64,000 bases of DNA from Microcebus murinus. Taxonomy: Eukaryota; Chordata; Mammalia; Primates; Cheirogaleidae. The stretch lies in assembly GCF_040939455.1 (NCBI RefSeq), contig NC_134106.1, positions 88,419,001 to 88,483,000 of the forward strand, written 5' to 3'. The translations under genes were made by a program, and so were the position numbers. A model generated the notes under the pieces. The model did no database searches and had not been told where the DNA came from. It saw only the letters and a list, made by a program, of their open reading frames with translations. Of this stretch, positions 24,326 to 36,499 are shown piece by piece (within the stretch, counting starts at the first letter, position 1; each line of letters starts with the position of its first letter).

Positions 24326-26247
24326 TGTACTGTGGCTTGAATGTGTCCCCCAAAAGTCATGTGCTGGAAGCTTAATCCCCAGTGCAATAGTGCTGGGAGT
24401 GGGGCCTGTTAAGACGTGATCGTCAGGATAGCTCTACTCTCATAAAGAGGTTAATGTCATTATCATGGGAGTGGTTAGTTATTCAGAGAGTAGGTTTGTA
24501 ACAAAAGATAGTTTAACCCCATCCTGTTCTCTCTCACCCTTGCTTGTCTTTCTGCCTTCTTCTGTGGGATGACACAGCACTAAGGATCTTGCATGCTCTT
24601 GGACTTCCCCGTTTTCAGAACCATGAGCCAGATAAATTTACGTTCATTATAATTTACCCAGTCTATGGTATGCTGTTGTAGCAACAGAGAATGAACTGAG
24701 ACAGAAAACTGGTACAGGGGAAGTGAGGTTGTTGCTATAACAAATATCTGAACATGTCAAAGTAGCTTTGGAACTGGGTAATGGGCACAGAGTAAAATAA
24801 TTTAGAAGAGCAAGCTTAATATGATAGAACAAACCCAGGTTCCATCAAGACAATGAGAAAATTACCCAGAAAAAATTTCAAAGATCTTCTGTTCAAGCCA
24901 TATGCTCGAGAGCAAGGTTTCCAGAGAGGAGCTCAAGGGAACTCAGCATTTGCTGTTTTATGCTATTTCAAGACTCCCTACTTGAATTCCAGTGCAGCAC
25001 CTCTTAGCTGCCTCAGATATGGCTCAACTTGGTCTCGGTGTGGCTCTACCCACTGCTCCAAAAGGCACAAGCCATAAACTTAGCAGCATTTATGTGATTC
25101 TAATTCTGCAAGCATACAGAGTGCAAGGGCTATGGAGCCATGGAAACCTCCACCAAGATTTTAAAGGCTGTCTCAGACAGCCTGGGGGCTTACACTTGCC
25201 ACAGGTGTGGAGCCACCACAGAAAATCCCAAGTAGGGCAAAGCCTACTGACATTGTGGGAGTGGGACAGCCCCTAAAACCCCAGAACTGTAAATCCACTA
25301 GAATGCAACTCTAGCCTGGGGAATTTCAGGCATAAGACTCCAACCTATGAGAGTTTCTGAGGGTACTGAACTTTGCAAAACCATAGGGTAGGACTCCCTG
25401 AGGCATTGGGGGCCCAACCTCTGCCTCAGTGTGCTCAGGCTGTAGGACATGAAATGAAAGGAAATTATTCTCCAACTTTAAGACTTATGCTGTTTTCAAC
25501 TTTAATTTGAGTTTGGGACTTACTTGGGACAAGTTACCCTCTTCTTCTTGTATATTTCTTCCTTTTTAAATGGTAATATTTATCCTATGCCTGCTCCACC
25601 ATTGTATTTTGGAAGCATATAGCTTGTTAATTTTACAACCTTACAATTGTAGAGGAATTTGCCTCAGGATGAATCCTGCCTTGAGTCTCATCCAGATTTG
25701 ATTTAGAAGAGACTCTGGACTCTGGACTTTGCAATTGATGATGGAATGAGTTAAGACTTTTGAGACTATTGGGTTGGGATGAATGTATTTTGCATTGTGA
25801 GAAAGGCATACATTTTAAGGTCATACATTTGAATTTTAAAGGGTGGAATTCTATGGTTTGAATGAATTCCAAAATGATTCGTGTGTGGGAAACTTAATCC
25901 CCTACGCAACAGTGTTGAGAGTTTGGATCTAGTAAGAGATGATTAGGTCTTGAGGGCTCTGCCAGAATAAATGGATTAATGTCATTGTCTCAGAAGTGGG
26001 CTAGTTATTGCAAGAATAAATTTGTTATAAAAGCCACTTGAGCCCCTATTTGTTCCCTCACACTTACCCTCACTTGCCCTTCCACTTTCTGCCCTGGGAT
26101 GGCTCAGCATGAAGGCCTTCACCAGATGCCAGCACCCTGCTCTTGGACTTCCCAGACTCCAGAACCATGAGCCAAATAAATTTGTGTTCATTAAAAGTCA
26201 CCAAGCCTGTGGTGTTCTGTTATAGCAGCATAAAACAGACTAAGACA
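24326..26247 (+). mobile_element. MST-type MaLR provirus with both LTRs and a shrunken interior
   Basis: LTR 1 runs 24326-24713 and LTR 2 about 25849-26247. Both show 'accatgagccaaataaatt'-like 3' parts and end in ACA. The interior of about 1.1 kb starts 'gaaaactggtacaggggaag' and 'gctttggaactgggtaatgg', typical of MST/THE1 interiors, and ends 'gaatgtattttgcattgtga'. Flanks AGAGA and AGACA fit a 5-bp target duplication with one change. The two LTRs differ at roughly 30% of positions by eye, so it is old. No open retroviral gene remains. Confidence 0.88.
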
Positions 26248-26737
26248 AGACACGTAGGGCAAAACATGTGGGAAGAAATGCAGAGCTTCAATGCCTTGTT
26301 TGGGCATGTCATCCTCCTAGCATCTCTACATGTTTATCAACCTGGAAGCTTTCTGAACTCTAACCTTGGATTTTTATGGTGGCTTCATTAAGTAGGTATG
26401 CTTGATTAAATCATGGGACATTGGTGATCAGCAAAATTGCCAGCCCCTCCCTCTCTCCTTCCTGGGAGATTAGAGTTGAGAAAGGGTGAGAGGTAGGACT
26501 GAAAGTTCAGCCCCTCTAATCACATGGTTGGTTCCCCTGGGAACCAGACTATATCCTATGGTTATTTAGGGCCTTTCCGATAGTCACTTCACTAATATAA
26601 ACTCGGGTGTGGTTGAAAGGGGCTTGCTATGAGTAAGAAAAGACTCCTCTCCCAGCTTTATCACTTTTATCATTTAAGAAATTCCCAGGGTTTTAGAAAC
26701 TCTGTGCCAGGAATAGGGATGAAGATCAACCAACGTG

Positions 26738-27470
26738 CAGATGGTGCCTGACTTACAATGACTTGACATACAATATTTTGACTTCACGATGGTATGAAAG
26801 CCATACAAATTCATCAGCAACCATACTTCAAATTTTAAATGTTCATCTTTTCCTGGGGTAGTGAGATCTGTGGCATGATACTCTTTTGTGATGCTGGGCA
26901 GAGGCAGAAAGCTTACCATTCAGTCACCCATGTGATCACCAGGGTAAACAACTGACATCTGATATCTTCCTGCAGCACACTCTTCTTGCTAAACCATCAA
27001 TAGGTGTCCATGCCCCAGTGCCTTCTACCAGAGATTCTTGGGCTTCATTGGAAGAGAGAAATTGATGAGCTGTCAGTGTAGTATCTGCATTCCCAGCAAT
27101 TAATTTTAGTTCAATGCTTCAGAGATTCTTTAGGCACAATGTGCTTTCAGCTGTGTATGTAAATGGTGAGCACCCACACAACTATTTTGTTTTTCAATAA
27201 AGTATTCAATAAATTACATGAGATATTCAACACGTTACTATAAAATAAGCTTTATGTTAGATGATTTTGCCCCACTGTAGGCAAACTGTTAGTGTTCTAT
27301 GTGTGGTTAAGGTAGGCTAGGCCAAGCTATAGTATTCTGAAGGTTAGATGAATTAAATGTATTTTGGACTTACGATATTTTCAACTTATTGAGATATTTC
27401 AACTTATTGAGATATTTCAACTTATAAGGCTTCTCAGGATGTAGCTCCATTGTAAGTTGAGGAGCATTTG
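26738..27470. mobile_element. Non-autonomous Tigger-family (pogo/TcMar) transposon
   Basis: The left end 'cagatggtgcctgacttaca' and the right end 'tgtaagttgaggagcatttg' are imperfect inverted repeats. The interior has 'caataaattacatgagatat', 'gatgattttgccccactgta' and 'aggtaggctaggccaagcta', characteristic of Tigger-derived MER elements. It lacks a transposase frame. Confidence 0.8.
27380..27425. repeat. Three tandem copies of a 17-bp unit
   Basis: 'ttcaacttattgagata' occurs twice in full and a third copy diverges after 'ttcaacttat'. It lies in the right end of the Tigger-family element. Confidence 0.85.
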
Positions 27471-27659
27471 TGCATATTTTTTATTATGTCACTGTATCAT
27501 ACTTATTCATGGATTGTATTTATGCAAGTGGTTATTATTGGTTGTTTATACATTGGCCTTGAAGTTCATGATGGTACAATGATAGCTAAAGAGCTGTTCT
27601 ATTGCAGATAGTGAATTCCTATTTATAGACCCTTTGAATGGGCTCAGGAAATGTATATT

Positions 27660-27840
27660 AAAAGAGCAACTACTATATGCTGGGCCGTGCTCACAGTCTT
27701 TAAGATCCACAATAATTTCTTAAATAAAATCTTATTTCCATTTAACATGCCAGCAAACTGACCCTCTGCAATGGATAATCAAATTTGCCCGGTATTACTC
27801 AAAATTTAAATGATGATGCCAAGATTTAAAACCTAGTTTT
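27660..27840 (-). repeat. MIR SINE relic
   Basis: 'actactatatgctgggccgt', 'cttatttccatttaacatgc' and 'atgatgccaagatttaaaac' match reverse MIR. Quite diverged. Confidence 0.6.
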
Positions 27841-28499
27841 CTTTCTGAGAAGATAAACAGATAAGTAGGAAAAAAAATGTAAATCACAGATGAATTGGAT
27901 ACTTGAAGTGCAAATCAGAACTAGGTACAGTATTTAATTGTGTGGAAAATGTAAATTGCAACTAAACATAGAACTCCCAAATTAAAGAAAGTGGAAATCA
28001 AGTCTGCCATGCATTCTCTTTTAAATGCTGTGTGCAGCTTTTAATATCCAGTATTAAATGCCTCAGCAAGCCACATTCTTTCACGTTTGACAAATTATCT
28101 AAGAGGTCTTGCAGATCTATCAGGCTGTGTGCTTTCATGTAACACAAAATTCTCCAAGCTGACCCTAGCTCACAGTTTGTTCTAAGTGTATACTATATTT
28201 TCCTCTCATGGTTTCGCGGAGCCATAAGAAAATTCAGAAGAAGCAAACAGTGCTCGTGCCTGCATTCTACTTGTGGAACAAATTGATTTATGTAAAAACA
28301 CTTAATCACCATCACATATAATCAAAAGATTGGAGTGAAAATAGTCAAATGCCTTAGGTCAAAATAGTTGAAATTATATAGCAGTCTCATGGACTTTTAA
28401 TAATGATATCTTACATTTGTATAATGGATTCTAATATCATGAAAGCTTACACCTATATTAATCTCCCTTTTTAAGTATGTCCAAAAATCCATTAGGCAG

Positions 28500-29000
28500 G
28501 TGTTCTGTCCATTTGATTGTCAAGGAACAACCAAATATGGTAGCTAGTCTCCAAAGAGGGCCCCTCTGTGAACCACGCCTCCTATTATTCAGCCTCTTAT
28601 GTGGTCCGTTCCCACACTGAATCTGAGCTGGCCTTGTTGAAACAATAAAATGTAGCAATACTTTCTCCATGAAATACTTGCAACTTTTCTTTGGCTTCTT
28701 GGAACATTCTCAGAGAAAGCCAACCGCCTTATAAAAATTCCCACCCATATCCCTAAATCTGCCATGCTGTAAAGAAGCCCAGGTGGCCACGTGGAGGTGT
28801 TGCAATCATCCCAACTTAGGTATCAAACTCCTGATGAAAGAAGCCACTTGAGACATCTAGCTCAGTTCGGCCTTCATATGACCTCAGTCCTAGCCACCAT
28901 CTGACTATGACTGTGTGAGACCCCATGCGAGACCTGCCCAGCTGTGCCCAACTTACCCACAGAACCACAGGAGACAATTTAGACTGTTTTATTGTTTTTC
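28500..29000 (+). repeat. Old MaLR-type LTR relic
   Basis: 'atggtagctagtctccaaag', 'catctgactatgactgtgtg', 'gagacctgcccagctgtgcc' and 'acccacagaaccacaggaga' follow the 3' half of old MLT1-type LTRs. Ends are approximate. Confidence 0.6.
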
Positions 29001-29559
29001 CCATCTCACCAAAACATTATCAAATAAGGAACATAACTTTAATCACCAACTCTTAGTTGGATATCTGCTCTATGCAGAGAACTGTGTGAGGTCCTGGTTT
29101 CCACACTAAGCAACAGGTCTTCACTTGGGGAGCAACTGATTAGACAAGAGACATTCAGTGTGGGAGGTGTCAGGAAGTAGTTCTGAGTTCTCATGTGGAC
29201 TCTGCCACTATTTATGTGAACGTGAACAGTGACTTTACTCCTCCCGGCTTCAAGTCTTCCACGAAACCAGAAGTTCAGCTCAAATGGCCCCTAAGATCCC
29301 TATCAACTGATGAAGCTGTAGTTTTACTTTTGTTTGTTCATTTTGTTTTGTTTTTAAATCTGGAAAGATACAAACCAAAATGTTGAAATGTTGTCAACTG
29401 TTATCTTTGAATAATCTTAGTTGGAGGTCCTGGTTATACAATGGGCATGTATTTTGGAGGCAGCAAAAAGGCCACAAATTTTGTTCGTTCTCAAGAGAGC
29501 ATACAAAAAAGTGAGTGTAAGGCAAGATGAACAGGTTAGAAAATAGACTTAAGTCTTTG

Positions 29560-30138
29560 TATTAGTTACCTATTACCTAACAAACCGCTGCAAACTTAGC
29601 AGCTTAAATCAACACACATTTATGATCTCTGCTTCCAAGGTGCAGAGCCCTGAGCATGCGGAACTTCTGCTGCAGTCTCCTTAGGCAACAATCAAGGTTT
29701 TTGGCCAGATTGCTTTCTCAACTGAGTTTGGGGCCCTCTTCCAAGATGACAGGTTGGAAAAATTTTGTTCTTTGTAACTGTAGGACTGAGGTCTTTGTCT
29801 TCTTGCTGGATGTTGACTGGGAACACTCTCAGCTACCACTGGTCCCTGTAGCATCTTGCTCCATCACCCTCTCATAGGCCTCTCACAATATGGCAGGTGA
29901 TGCCTCCAAGGCCATAGGAGACTTCTTCTCTCCAGTCTGCTAAATCGGAGTCTTATATAACGTAAATGTAGTTATAACCCATCATCTTTGTCATATAATC
30001 TAACCATGAGAGTCAATATTCCATCTTACTTACATTTCTGCTCACATTCAAAGGGAGGGGACCATGCGAGGTTCATATATCAGCAGGTGGGAATCTTGAG
30101 GGAATCATCCTATGATTCTGCCTACCACAGTCTTTTTC
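29560..30138 (-). repeat. Old MLT1-type LTR, nearly complete
   Basis: It starts 'gtattagttacctattacct' and ends 'gattctgcctaccacag'. 'acttagcagcttaaatcaac', 'cctctcacaatatggcaggt' and 'acattcaaagggaggggacc' lie in the expected order for the reverse complement of an old MLT1 subfamily. Confidence 0.8.
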
Positions 30139-30439
30139 CTCCTATTTCTATTAATTTCCTGATTTTTATCTCTGCCTCATTTGTGTTCTAGCTCTTTCCA
30201 TGAGCAGTTACATTGGAGAAGGGATTCTCTCTTGCTTTGAAAGGTGGCGTAGCATCCTCTTAATGAAGGATCTGAGTTCTACCATATGGTGTCATGAAGA
30301 AACAAGTCTAATGCCACTTTCTCATGTTGGTCTACTGTCAAGAGTACTGGCCTGAGACAACTTAGAGGTTTATCCACACCTACATGGAGGTGATGCATCT
30401 TAGCTATGAAGAGACTGATCAAGGAACAAAACTGACACT

Positions 30440-30620
30440 AACACTTACCAGGCATGTGAAATTTGGCAGAGTACTTGATATCTCTGTGCCTTGGTTCTCC
30501 ATCCATACATAAAGCAAGGTTAATAGTAGTACTTAGCTCATAGGTTGATATGAAGTTTAAATGAGATAATAATACTCACCTAGATTTTAGTAAACACTCA
30601 GCCATTTATTTATTAACCTT
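30440..30620 (+). repeat. MIR SINE
   Basis: 'ctgtgccttggttctccatc', 'ttaatagtagtacttagctc' and 'aaatgagataataatactca' follow MIR order. Confidence 0.75.
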
Positions 30621-30754
30621 CTATAGAGGATGACACCAGTCATGATAGCTAACTAGGAATTAGAGGGCTTACTTTTCAATATTAAGAGACTGTTTATGGA
30701 GTTATGATCTCTTATACTTATACATTGTTCATTATCCATGGAATACTCACAGAG

Positions 30755-30925
30755 GCTCTGTGAAGAAGGCATAATCATTCCTGTTTACAAAAAGGTACTG
30801 GAAGTTCAGAGAAGTTAAGGAAATTTCCCAAGGTCACACAGCTATTAAAAGATGGGATAAACCTCTAAATTTAGGTCTTCAGAATCTCAGGCCAGTGTTC
30901 TTTCCAGTAGGGCAACATGAGAAAA
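30755..30925 (-). repeat. MIR SINE
   Basis: Reverse MIR: 'aggcataatcattcctgttt', 'gttcagagaagttaaggaaa' and 'ccaaggtcacacagctatta'. It is head-to-head with the MIR at 30440-30620. Confidence 0.8.
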
Positions 30926-32464
30926 TGGCATTAGACTTGGTCTCCATGAAACTGTGTTAAAGAACTTAGATCCATGAGAGGAAGCTAGAGGAATATAGGT
31001 TTAGGTGCAGGAAGTAGGGATTCAATAGCCAATTTGGAAATGTAATGGGTTGCTTCAGATAATACTGAATTATCCACTAGTTCATTATTCAACAAAAGGT
31101 TGTGTACTATGGCATAGTGGGAAAAGTTTGGGTATTAGGGTGATTTCTTTATTTAATAAATATTTATAGCTTCTATGTTGAGTATTGTACTATTTGCTGG
31201 GGATATTATGGTAAGCCAACATACGAAGTGTGGCTTGATTATTTTTAGAGGGGTTTGTGAGGATTAAATAAAACAGCATATTGTAAAATTCCTACAAGTG
31301 CCTGCACCAAAGAAGGCACTCCAAGGACACCTGCCAGATTATGAGGCTGGGATGTGGTGGAGAAGATTTTCACATTGGATTGACAACTAGTCCAGAGTTA
31401 CCATTCAGTCCACAAACAATATTCGCTGTTTACCATGTGCCAGGCACTGGGCTGGCTATCAAGGGGCTTGCAGTAAAGAGGAAGAAACACCCATGTATTA
31501 TCTCTGAGTGGAATACTCACCAAACAACAGTGATACAAGACCCTGTAACATAAGATGGAAAAATACATTGAGATTTGCAGGACCCAGAAAGGTTTCGTGA
31601 AGGTAGAGCTTACACTTGATAATAATGTGTTAATATTAATACTATTCGATAGTCTAATAAGCCAAAAAAGAGCCCATTATTAATACTTGGTAATAATTTT
31701 ATCTATTATCATATTTAACACTTTTATGTGCCAGCTAATAAAATAGGCTCATCCTCTGTGATCTCTCGCTTAACTGGAAGAAGTATAGTAGCCCTGTAAG
31801 TTGGTAATATTACCCATACGAAAGAACAAAAGAAAAAGCCAGGCATGCAAGGTTACTATCTTGGATCGGATTCCCTAGAAGCAAAGACTCAGATGGGGAT
31901 TTCTGTATTTTTGGGCAAACTGACACTGAGAGTGCAGGAGAAATGGGTAAGGCAGTGAGGGACAAGGATAAAGTTTGGGAGGAAACAAGCAAAAGTGTGG
32001 TTTTGGGAGAAGTCTAGCCTCAGCCTGATCGTGGAGGTTGTCCTGCCCAGAGGCAAGGAGGCCTCCCCACTTTCTCCATCTCCTCACCCCACCCTACATC
32101 AGTCAGTCAACCATTAGTTATGTGAGTCATGTGCTACCCCCAGGAAAGCAGAGGCCTGGGGTGGACAACACTTTCCAGGCATCTCCAGGTAATATGGCTC
32201 CAGCCAACTAAGGGAAATCCTCCTGAAAATAATAAGGTGAGCCACTAGTAGTCAACTCTTGTGGCAGCTGGGTTTGAGGGCACTACCCCAGTAATTGGGA
32301 TCTGGATGTAGCATTAATATCAACAGCTATAGTCTCATAGCTGGTAAGTAAATGAAGGAAAAAAAGACAATGAGTATCAGCTGACCAGTTCAAAACCAGT
32401 TTGTGTCTGTCTCCCAGCGTCCTAAATGCTCTTAGCCACTAAGCCACATATGCATAGAGTTTAT

Positions 32465-32635
32465 GGTTTTTACCTACTTTATCTCACTGAATTTTCCCCA
32501 AACAGAGTAAAGTAACTATCAGCCCATTTTTACCAAGAAGGAAATTAATGTTTTGAGAATCTGAATCAAAGGCCACATGCCAATAATTGGTAGAGCCAGG
32601 ATTCACAAATGGATCTCCTGGCTCGAATTGGTTTT
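32465..32635 (-). repeat. MIR SINE
   Basis: 'taaagtaactatcagcccat', 'ccatttttaccaagaagga' and 'ggtagagccaggattcacaa' match reverse MIR. Confidence 0.7.
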
Positions 32636-33084
32636 TCTATTCTAACTGAGAAATCTGGGGAAAAACGGATTAAAGATCTTGATATCAGAGATAACTGAAG
32701 TGCCAAGGCCATTTTCTATATCAAAATACTTAGGGAAGCAACTAAATCAGATGGCGTGGTCTTTAGCTTTGGTCCCTTCTTGTTTGGCATTTGGAGAGCT
32801 CTGTTGTGTTGCTATGGCCTTTAGCTCAAGCTCAGTCTTCCTGAATGAACTTCTGCCAGTTAGGAGCATGTTTTGTCATGTCCCTGTTGCATCAAGTCCC
32901 AGCCACTGTTTTGCCTGCAGGTGATCTTGGCATCCTCTTATCTGTCCAACCTCGAGTCCTAGATGGCCATAATTTCCCTGGAAGGCTCTGCTTAATAGAC
33001 ACTCATGCTTTATTTCTCCTTCTGTTTACCTACAATTGGATGGGGTGAAAAGTAGCAGAGCAAGGATACTGGAGACAAAATTTC

Positions 33085-33265
33085 AGTTGTAACAAGCAAT
33101 GGCTCTGTCATCGTGGGCAAACCCTTTAATCTCTTGAGTTTGAGTTTTCTCTTCTGTAAAATTAGTACTCCATTTCCTACTTCTCAGAATTGTTAGGTGG
33201 GTTAGAAGCAACATATTTAAAATATCGAGAACATAGCAGGTGTGCAATCAATGATAGTTATTTTT
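33085..33265 (+). repeat. MIR SINE
   Basis: 'tgtcatcgtgggcaaaccct', 'tttctcttctgtaaaattag' and 'agaacatagcaggtgtgcaa' follow MIR. Confidence 0.75.
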
Positions 33266-33329
33266 ATGTGACAGACACACCTGCACAGGAGCCAAAGACA
33301 TACGTAGGGAGCTTGCTAAGTAAGCTTGC

Positions 33330-33820
33330 AACACTTCAGCCTTGGCAAGCAGTGGCTTCTCAATGCATTTCGCACACTCAGCATGCCACCCAGACAGGTC
33401 TCTTGCCTACACCAACCCCTAGCTCCTCCCACCTTTTCCCCACTCCCTGTGTCCACTGTTACAATTCCTTAAGCTTCTCCTGTCCAGAGATCCTGGTGTG
33501 GTGGCCTCATTACCTTCCATACTCCAGCTCCATGGTGATTCCACCATGAAATCTTCCTGTGCAAAGAACAGGATCCCTGTGGCCCACAATTTAAGTGACC
33601 TAGGTCACAACTCTGTCACATTACCTTTGGGAAGAGTCTTCATCTCTTACCATTTCTAAGAAATGACATTCTGAAGGAGGTCTGTGCCATTTCTCACCTC
33701 CTCTTTGTGGTCCTTGATGTTAAACTCCCCATTTCTGGACAGCTATTCCACTAGAGTGAGTAATAATCCTATTTCTTCTAAAGCAGTGACTTAAGGGCAG
33801 GACCATTTCTTATACCTCAG
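33330..33820 (+). repeat. L2 LINE 3' fragment
   Basis: C/T-rich sequence with 'ccacccagacaggtctctt', 'ccactagagtgagtaataat' and 'gggcaggaccatttcttata' in the order of the L2 3' end. Low conservation. Confidence 0.5.
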
Positions 33821-35589
33821 TTTCCTCCTTTCTATAATGTGGCTCATTGATTCCCCCCCACCCCCGCCCCGGGATGTTGCTGCATTAAATGGCAAACTAC
33901 AGAGCACACTGCCCCACCCACTCTTTACACAGCTGAATGTCATTTTTCCAGCCCTCTGAGCCCCTCTTTGTTTTTAAGGCTCAGAGTAAATAATTAATGA
34001 CTATTAGTTCCAGTTGCATTTTCTTTTCATGTTCTTGAAGGTTTAATACTATGTTGAGCACATAGTAGGGGCCAAGAAGAAAAATATAATTTTAATGAAT
34101 AACAATGACCTCCAACCCTATGCCTGCAAACAGCAGTCACACTGGGCACTGGCCTCTCATCCCTTCAGCTGAGTAACAGCTCCTGGGATAGAAGTGACAA
34201 AGCACCCTGAGCTTAGAAGCACATCATTATTTTTATTGAACTGGAAAATTTTCAGGCTGAGAGCTGATAACCAAATGGTGTTAGCAGGATCACAGCAGTA
34301 TCTGATTCCTGGAGGAAGGGAGGGGACAGGGCTATTCTGATGCCAGAGCAGTGAATATTCAAATCCAATAGCTGAGGCTTTGCTTAGCTGCTCTCAGTGG
34401 CCTCTCTGGAAGGACCTCACCTAGGGTCCCTGGGCTGCCCATGGGTTGGGCTAGTTGGGGCAGGAGCCTCATTCTCTCCAGTTTGTTTTCTGTCTTTGTT
34501 GATAGAATTGGTATTTGGCGTGTTTGGGAGAGACTAGGTGCCCATTAGGGCCTTTCACCTTTTTCAGGACAGGCTCGGATCTACTGCAGGGGGGCCTCCT
34601 CTGAATTTGACAGTGCTTGGTGAGATCTAAATACCTGGGCTAGGTCTTCAGTGATGGTTTTTTACTTCTATACTTTTCCAATGACTGGCTGGGGTTGTAA
34701 CAAAAATGAATACATACTGCCCCTAGGACCTTTGACCCCTTGCCTATGGTAGACCCACATGAACACTACCCTGGTCAAGATGCACCCCCAAATTTAAAAT
34801 GATATATATTGAATTTACATCAACCAATCATTTTACTTCAGACCACCCCCTCCCATCAACTATGTGAGCCCCAGCAGGTAGATCATGACCCAGGGCTGGT
34901 CCTGTCTTCCTTCTACCTACCCCCCTTGCCAACAGGGCATGCATCAACCAGACTATCCCCATCAGGGCATTTATAGGCAGTTTGCAAAGAGCATCTTCTT
35001 GGGAGTCAGCTACTCTCAATAGAGTTTTCTCTCAGTCACCAAATTCTTGGACAAGCTTAGAAACTCGATTTAACCTCTCTAGGTCCACTTATTTATTCAG
35101 CTATTAAATGAGTTTGATAAAAGTAAGATCCAATGATATGCTGCAGAGGAAAGCACTCTGTGTATTGCAAAGCAGCATGTCCATGGGGAGATTGCTATAA
35201 ATATCTCTGCTACTTCCTCTGGGAAGATGGTGGTTTAATGACAACCTTGATGGGTTCTGAAGAGGAGGGCATCTGCTTTGCTGCGCGTGCATGACCTGGG
35301 GTGGGACATGGGCCATGCTAAGGTCAGGCCAGCCTGGAGCTGCTGAAACATAACCAAGGTGACTCACTTCCCTGATAACCTGGCTGAGAAAACTGCAGGC
35401 TTCTTCTTGCCCTTCCTCTAGCTGGGCCACACCTCTTAGGACAAAAGATGTTTGGTACCAGAAGAGAAATGTCAAGTCAAGTCAGGAAGAGCTGGCTCTG
35501 AGTTTAAGATTTTCCTTTTGAGTTCAGAAAGAGTTTGGCAATAATTAAATAACCTGTGCTTTGTCTTTTAGTGGACTCTAAGCCCTGCC

Positions 35590-35745
35590 TGAGAGTCAAT
35601 GTGACCTTGGGCAAATTTCTCAGGTTCTCTGGGCCTATTTCCTCCTCTTTAAACTTGCTATAATTTCACTATTAATGGGGTTACTTGGAGAAATTTCAAT
35701 GAATTCTTGTAGGAGAAATTTCAATGAATTCGTGTAGGAGATGGC
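35590..35745 (+). repeat. MIR SINE with a 25-bp tandem duplication
   Basis: 'gtgaccttgggcaaatttct' and 'ctgggcctatttcctcctct' mark MIR. Within it 'ggagaaatttcaatgaattc' and the next five bases are repeated at 35687-35711 and 35712-35736 with one mismatch. Confidence 0.75.
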
Positions 35746-35869
35746 CAATAATGTTTATTTCTGTCCTTTTCCTTAAATATAAACTATATTCAGAAATGGT
35801 TTATTTTGCTTGTTTGTATTTTCCCTTTTACTGTGATGAATGTTTTACTTTCATACACACTTGAGGATC

Positions 35870-35990
35870 TGACTTGAGGGAGGAGGAGGACAAAGGCAAT
35901 ATACATAGCCTTAACATTTATACCCCCACAATATGCTGGGGAAAAGATGCAAATAAAAAAATAAAATTTGGTTTAAAAAAAAGAAAATAA
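35870..35990 (+). mobile_element. L1 3' end, lineage-type tail
   Basis: 'gagggaggaggaggacaaag', 'gcaatatacatagccttaac' and 'tacccccacaatatgctggg', then an A-rich tail. It matches the L1 ends at 55138 and 50262. Confidence 0.75.
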
Positions 35991-36499
35991 TTGCAAACCA
36001 TTTAATTCTCTAAAAGAAAACCTAAATGAAGAGTGCATAAAAAAAACCTTAGGATCAGAGGGGCTTATATGACCACCTGCAACAACCTGGCTGTTCAAGG
36101 GCAGAAGTGAAACTCACATCTTGCCTCTAGCCTTTGGGTGTGGCTTCCAGGGGTTTCATATGTGCTACCCTTAACTCTTTTTAACTTCAAGTCTTGGAGG
36201 GTTTACGTTTTCTTTCACATTCAGGGCTCCAAAATTAGAGTTGATTTTGTAAGATACACATATTTATATCTCAATGCATATGGTATATATGTCTATAAAT
36301 GCATATTGATCTTTCAGGAAATAGATAAACAGACTCCCAGACTAAGTGAAAGGCCAGCCCTTAAGTCAGCTTTTCACAGACTCTACAGGATGAAGACACA
36401 CACGGATTTTGCAATTTATGTTTTCTATTCTAAGCAGCATTCTGGAAGCCAATTGCCACCTGGGATAAAGTACCCAGCTCTAAAATAATTCTGAAGGCC

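Larger units (their letters stand above)
1..36499. other. Intergenic, repeat-rich region downstream of HS3ST1
   Basis: No exon-like or conserved coding signal was found. ORFs are short and fall in repeats or by chance. Recognisable repeats are listed separately. I see nothing I can name in 801-1315, 1500-2580, 3170-4220, 4380-5520, 6430-7880, 13800-15600, 17430-17960, 22080-22940, 23580-24320, 26250-26735, 27850-28500, 31000-31690 and 34100-34990, beyond scattered MIR-like fragments. Confidence 0.7.

Noticed and set aside
33190..33549. 119-codon open frame, plus strand
   Set aside because: It runs from a MIR tail into L2-like sequence, both non-coding here.
35104..35475. 123-codon open frame, minus strand
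   Set aside because: Chance ORF partly over a MIR-like stretch. No domain, no conserved motif, no splice or promoter context.
36138..36488. 116-codon open frame, plus strand
   Set aside because: A+T-rich chance ORF next to the HS3ST1 3' end with no recognisable protein.
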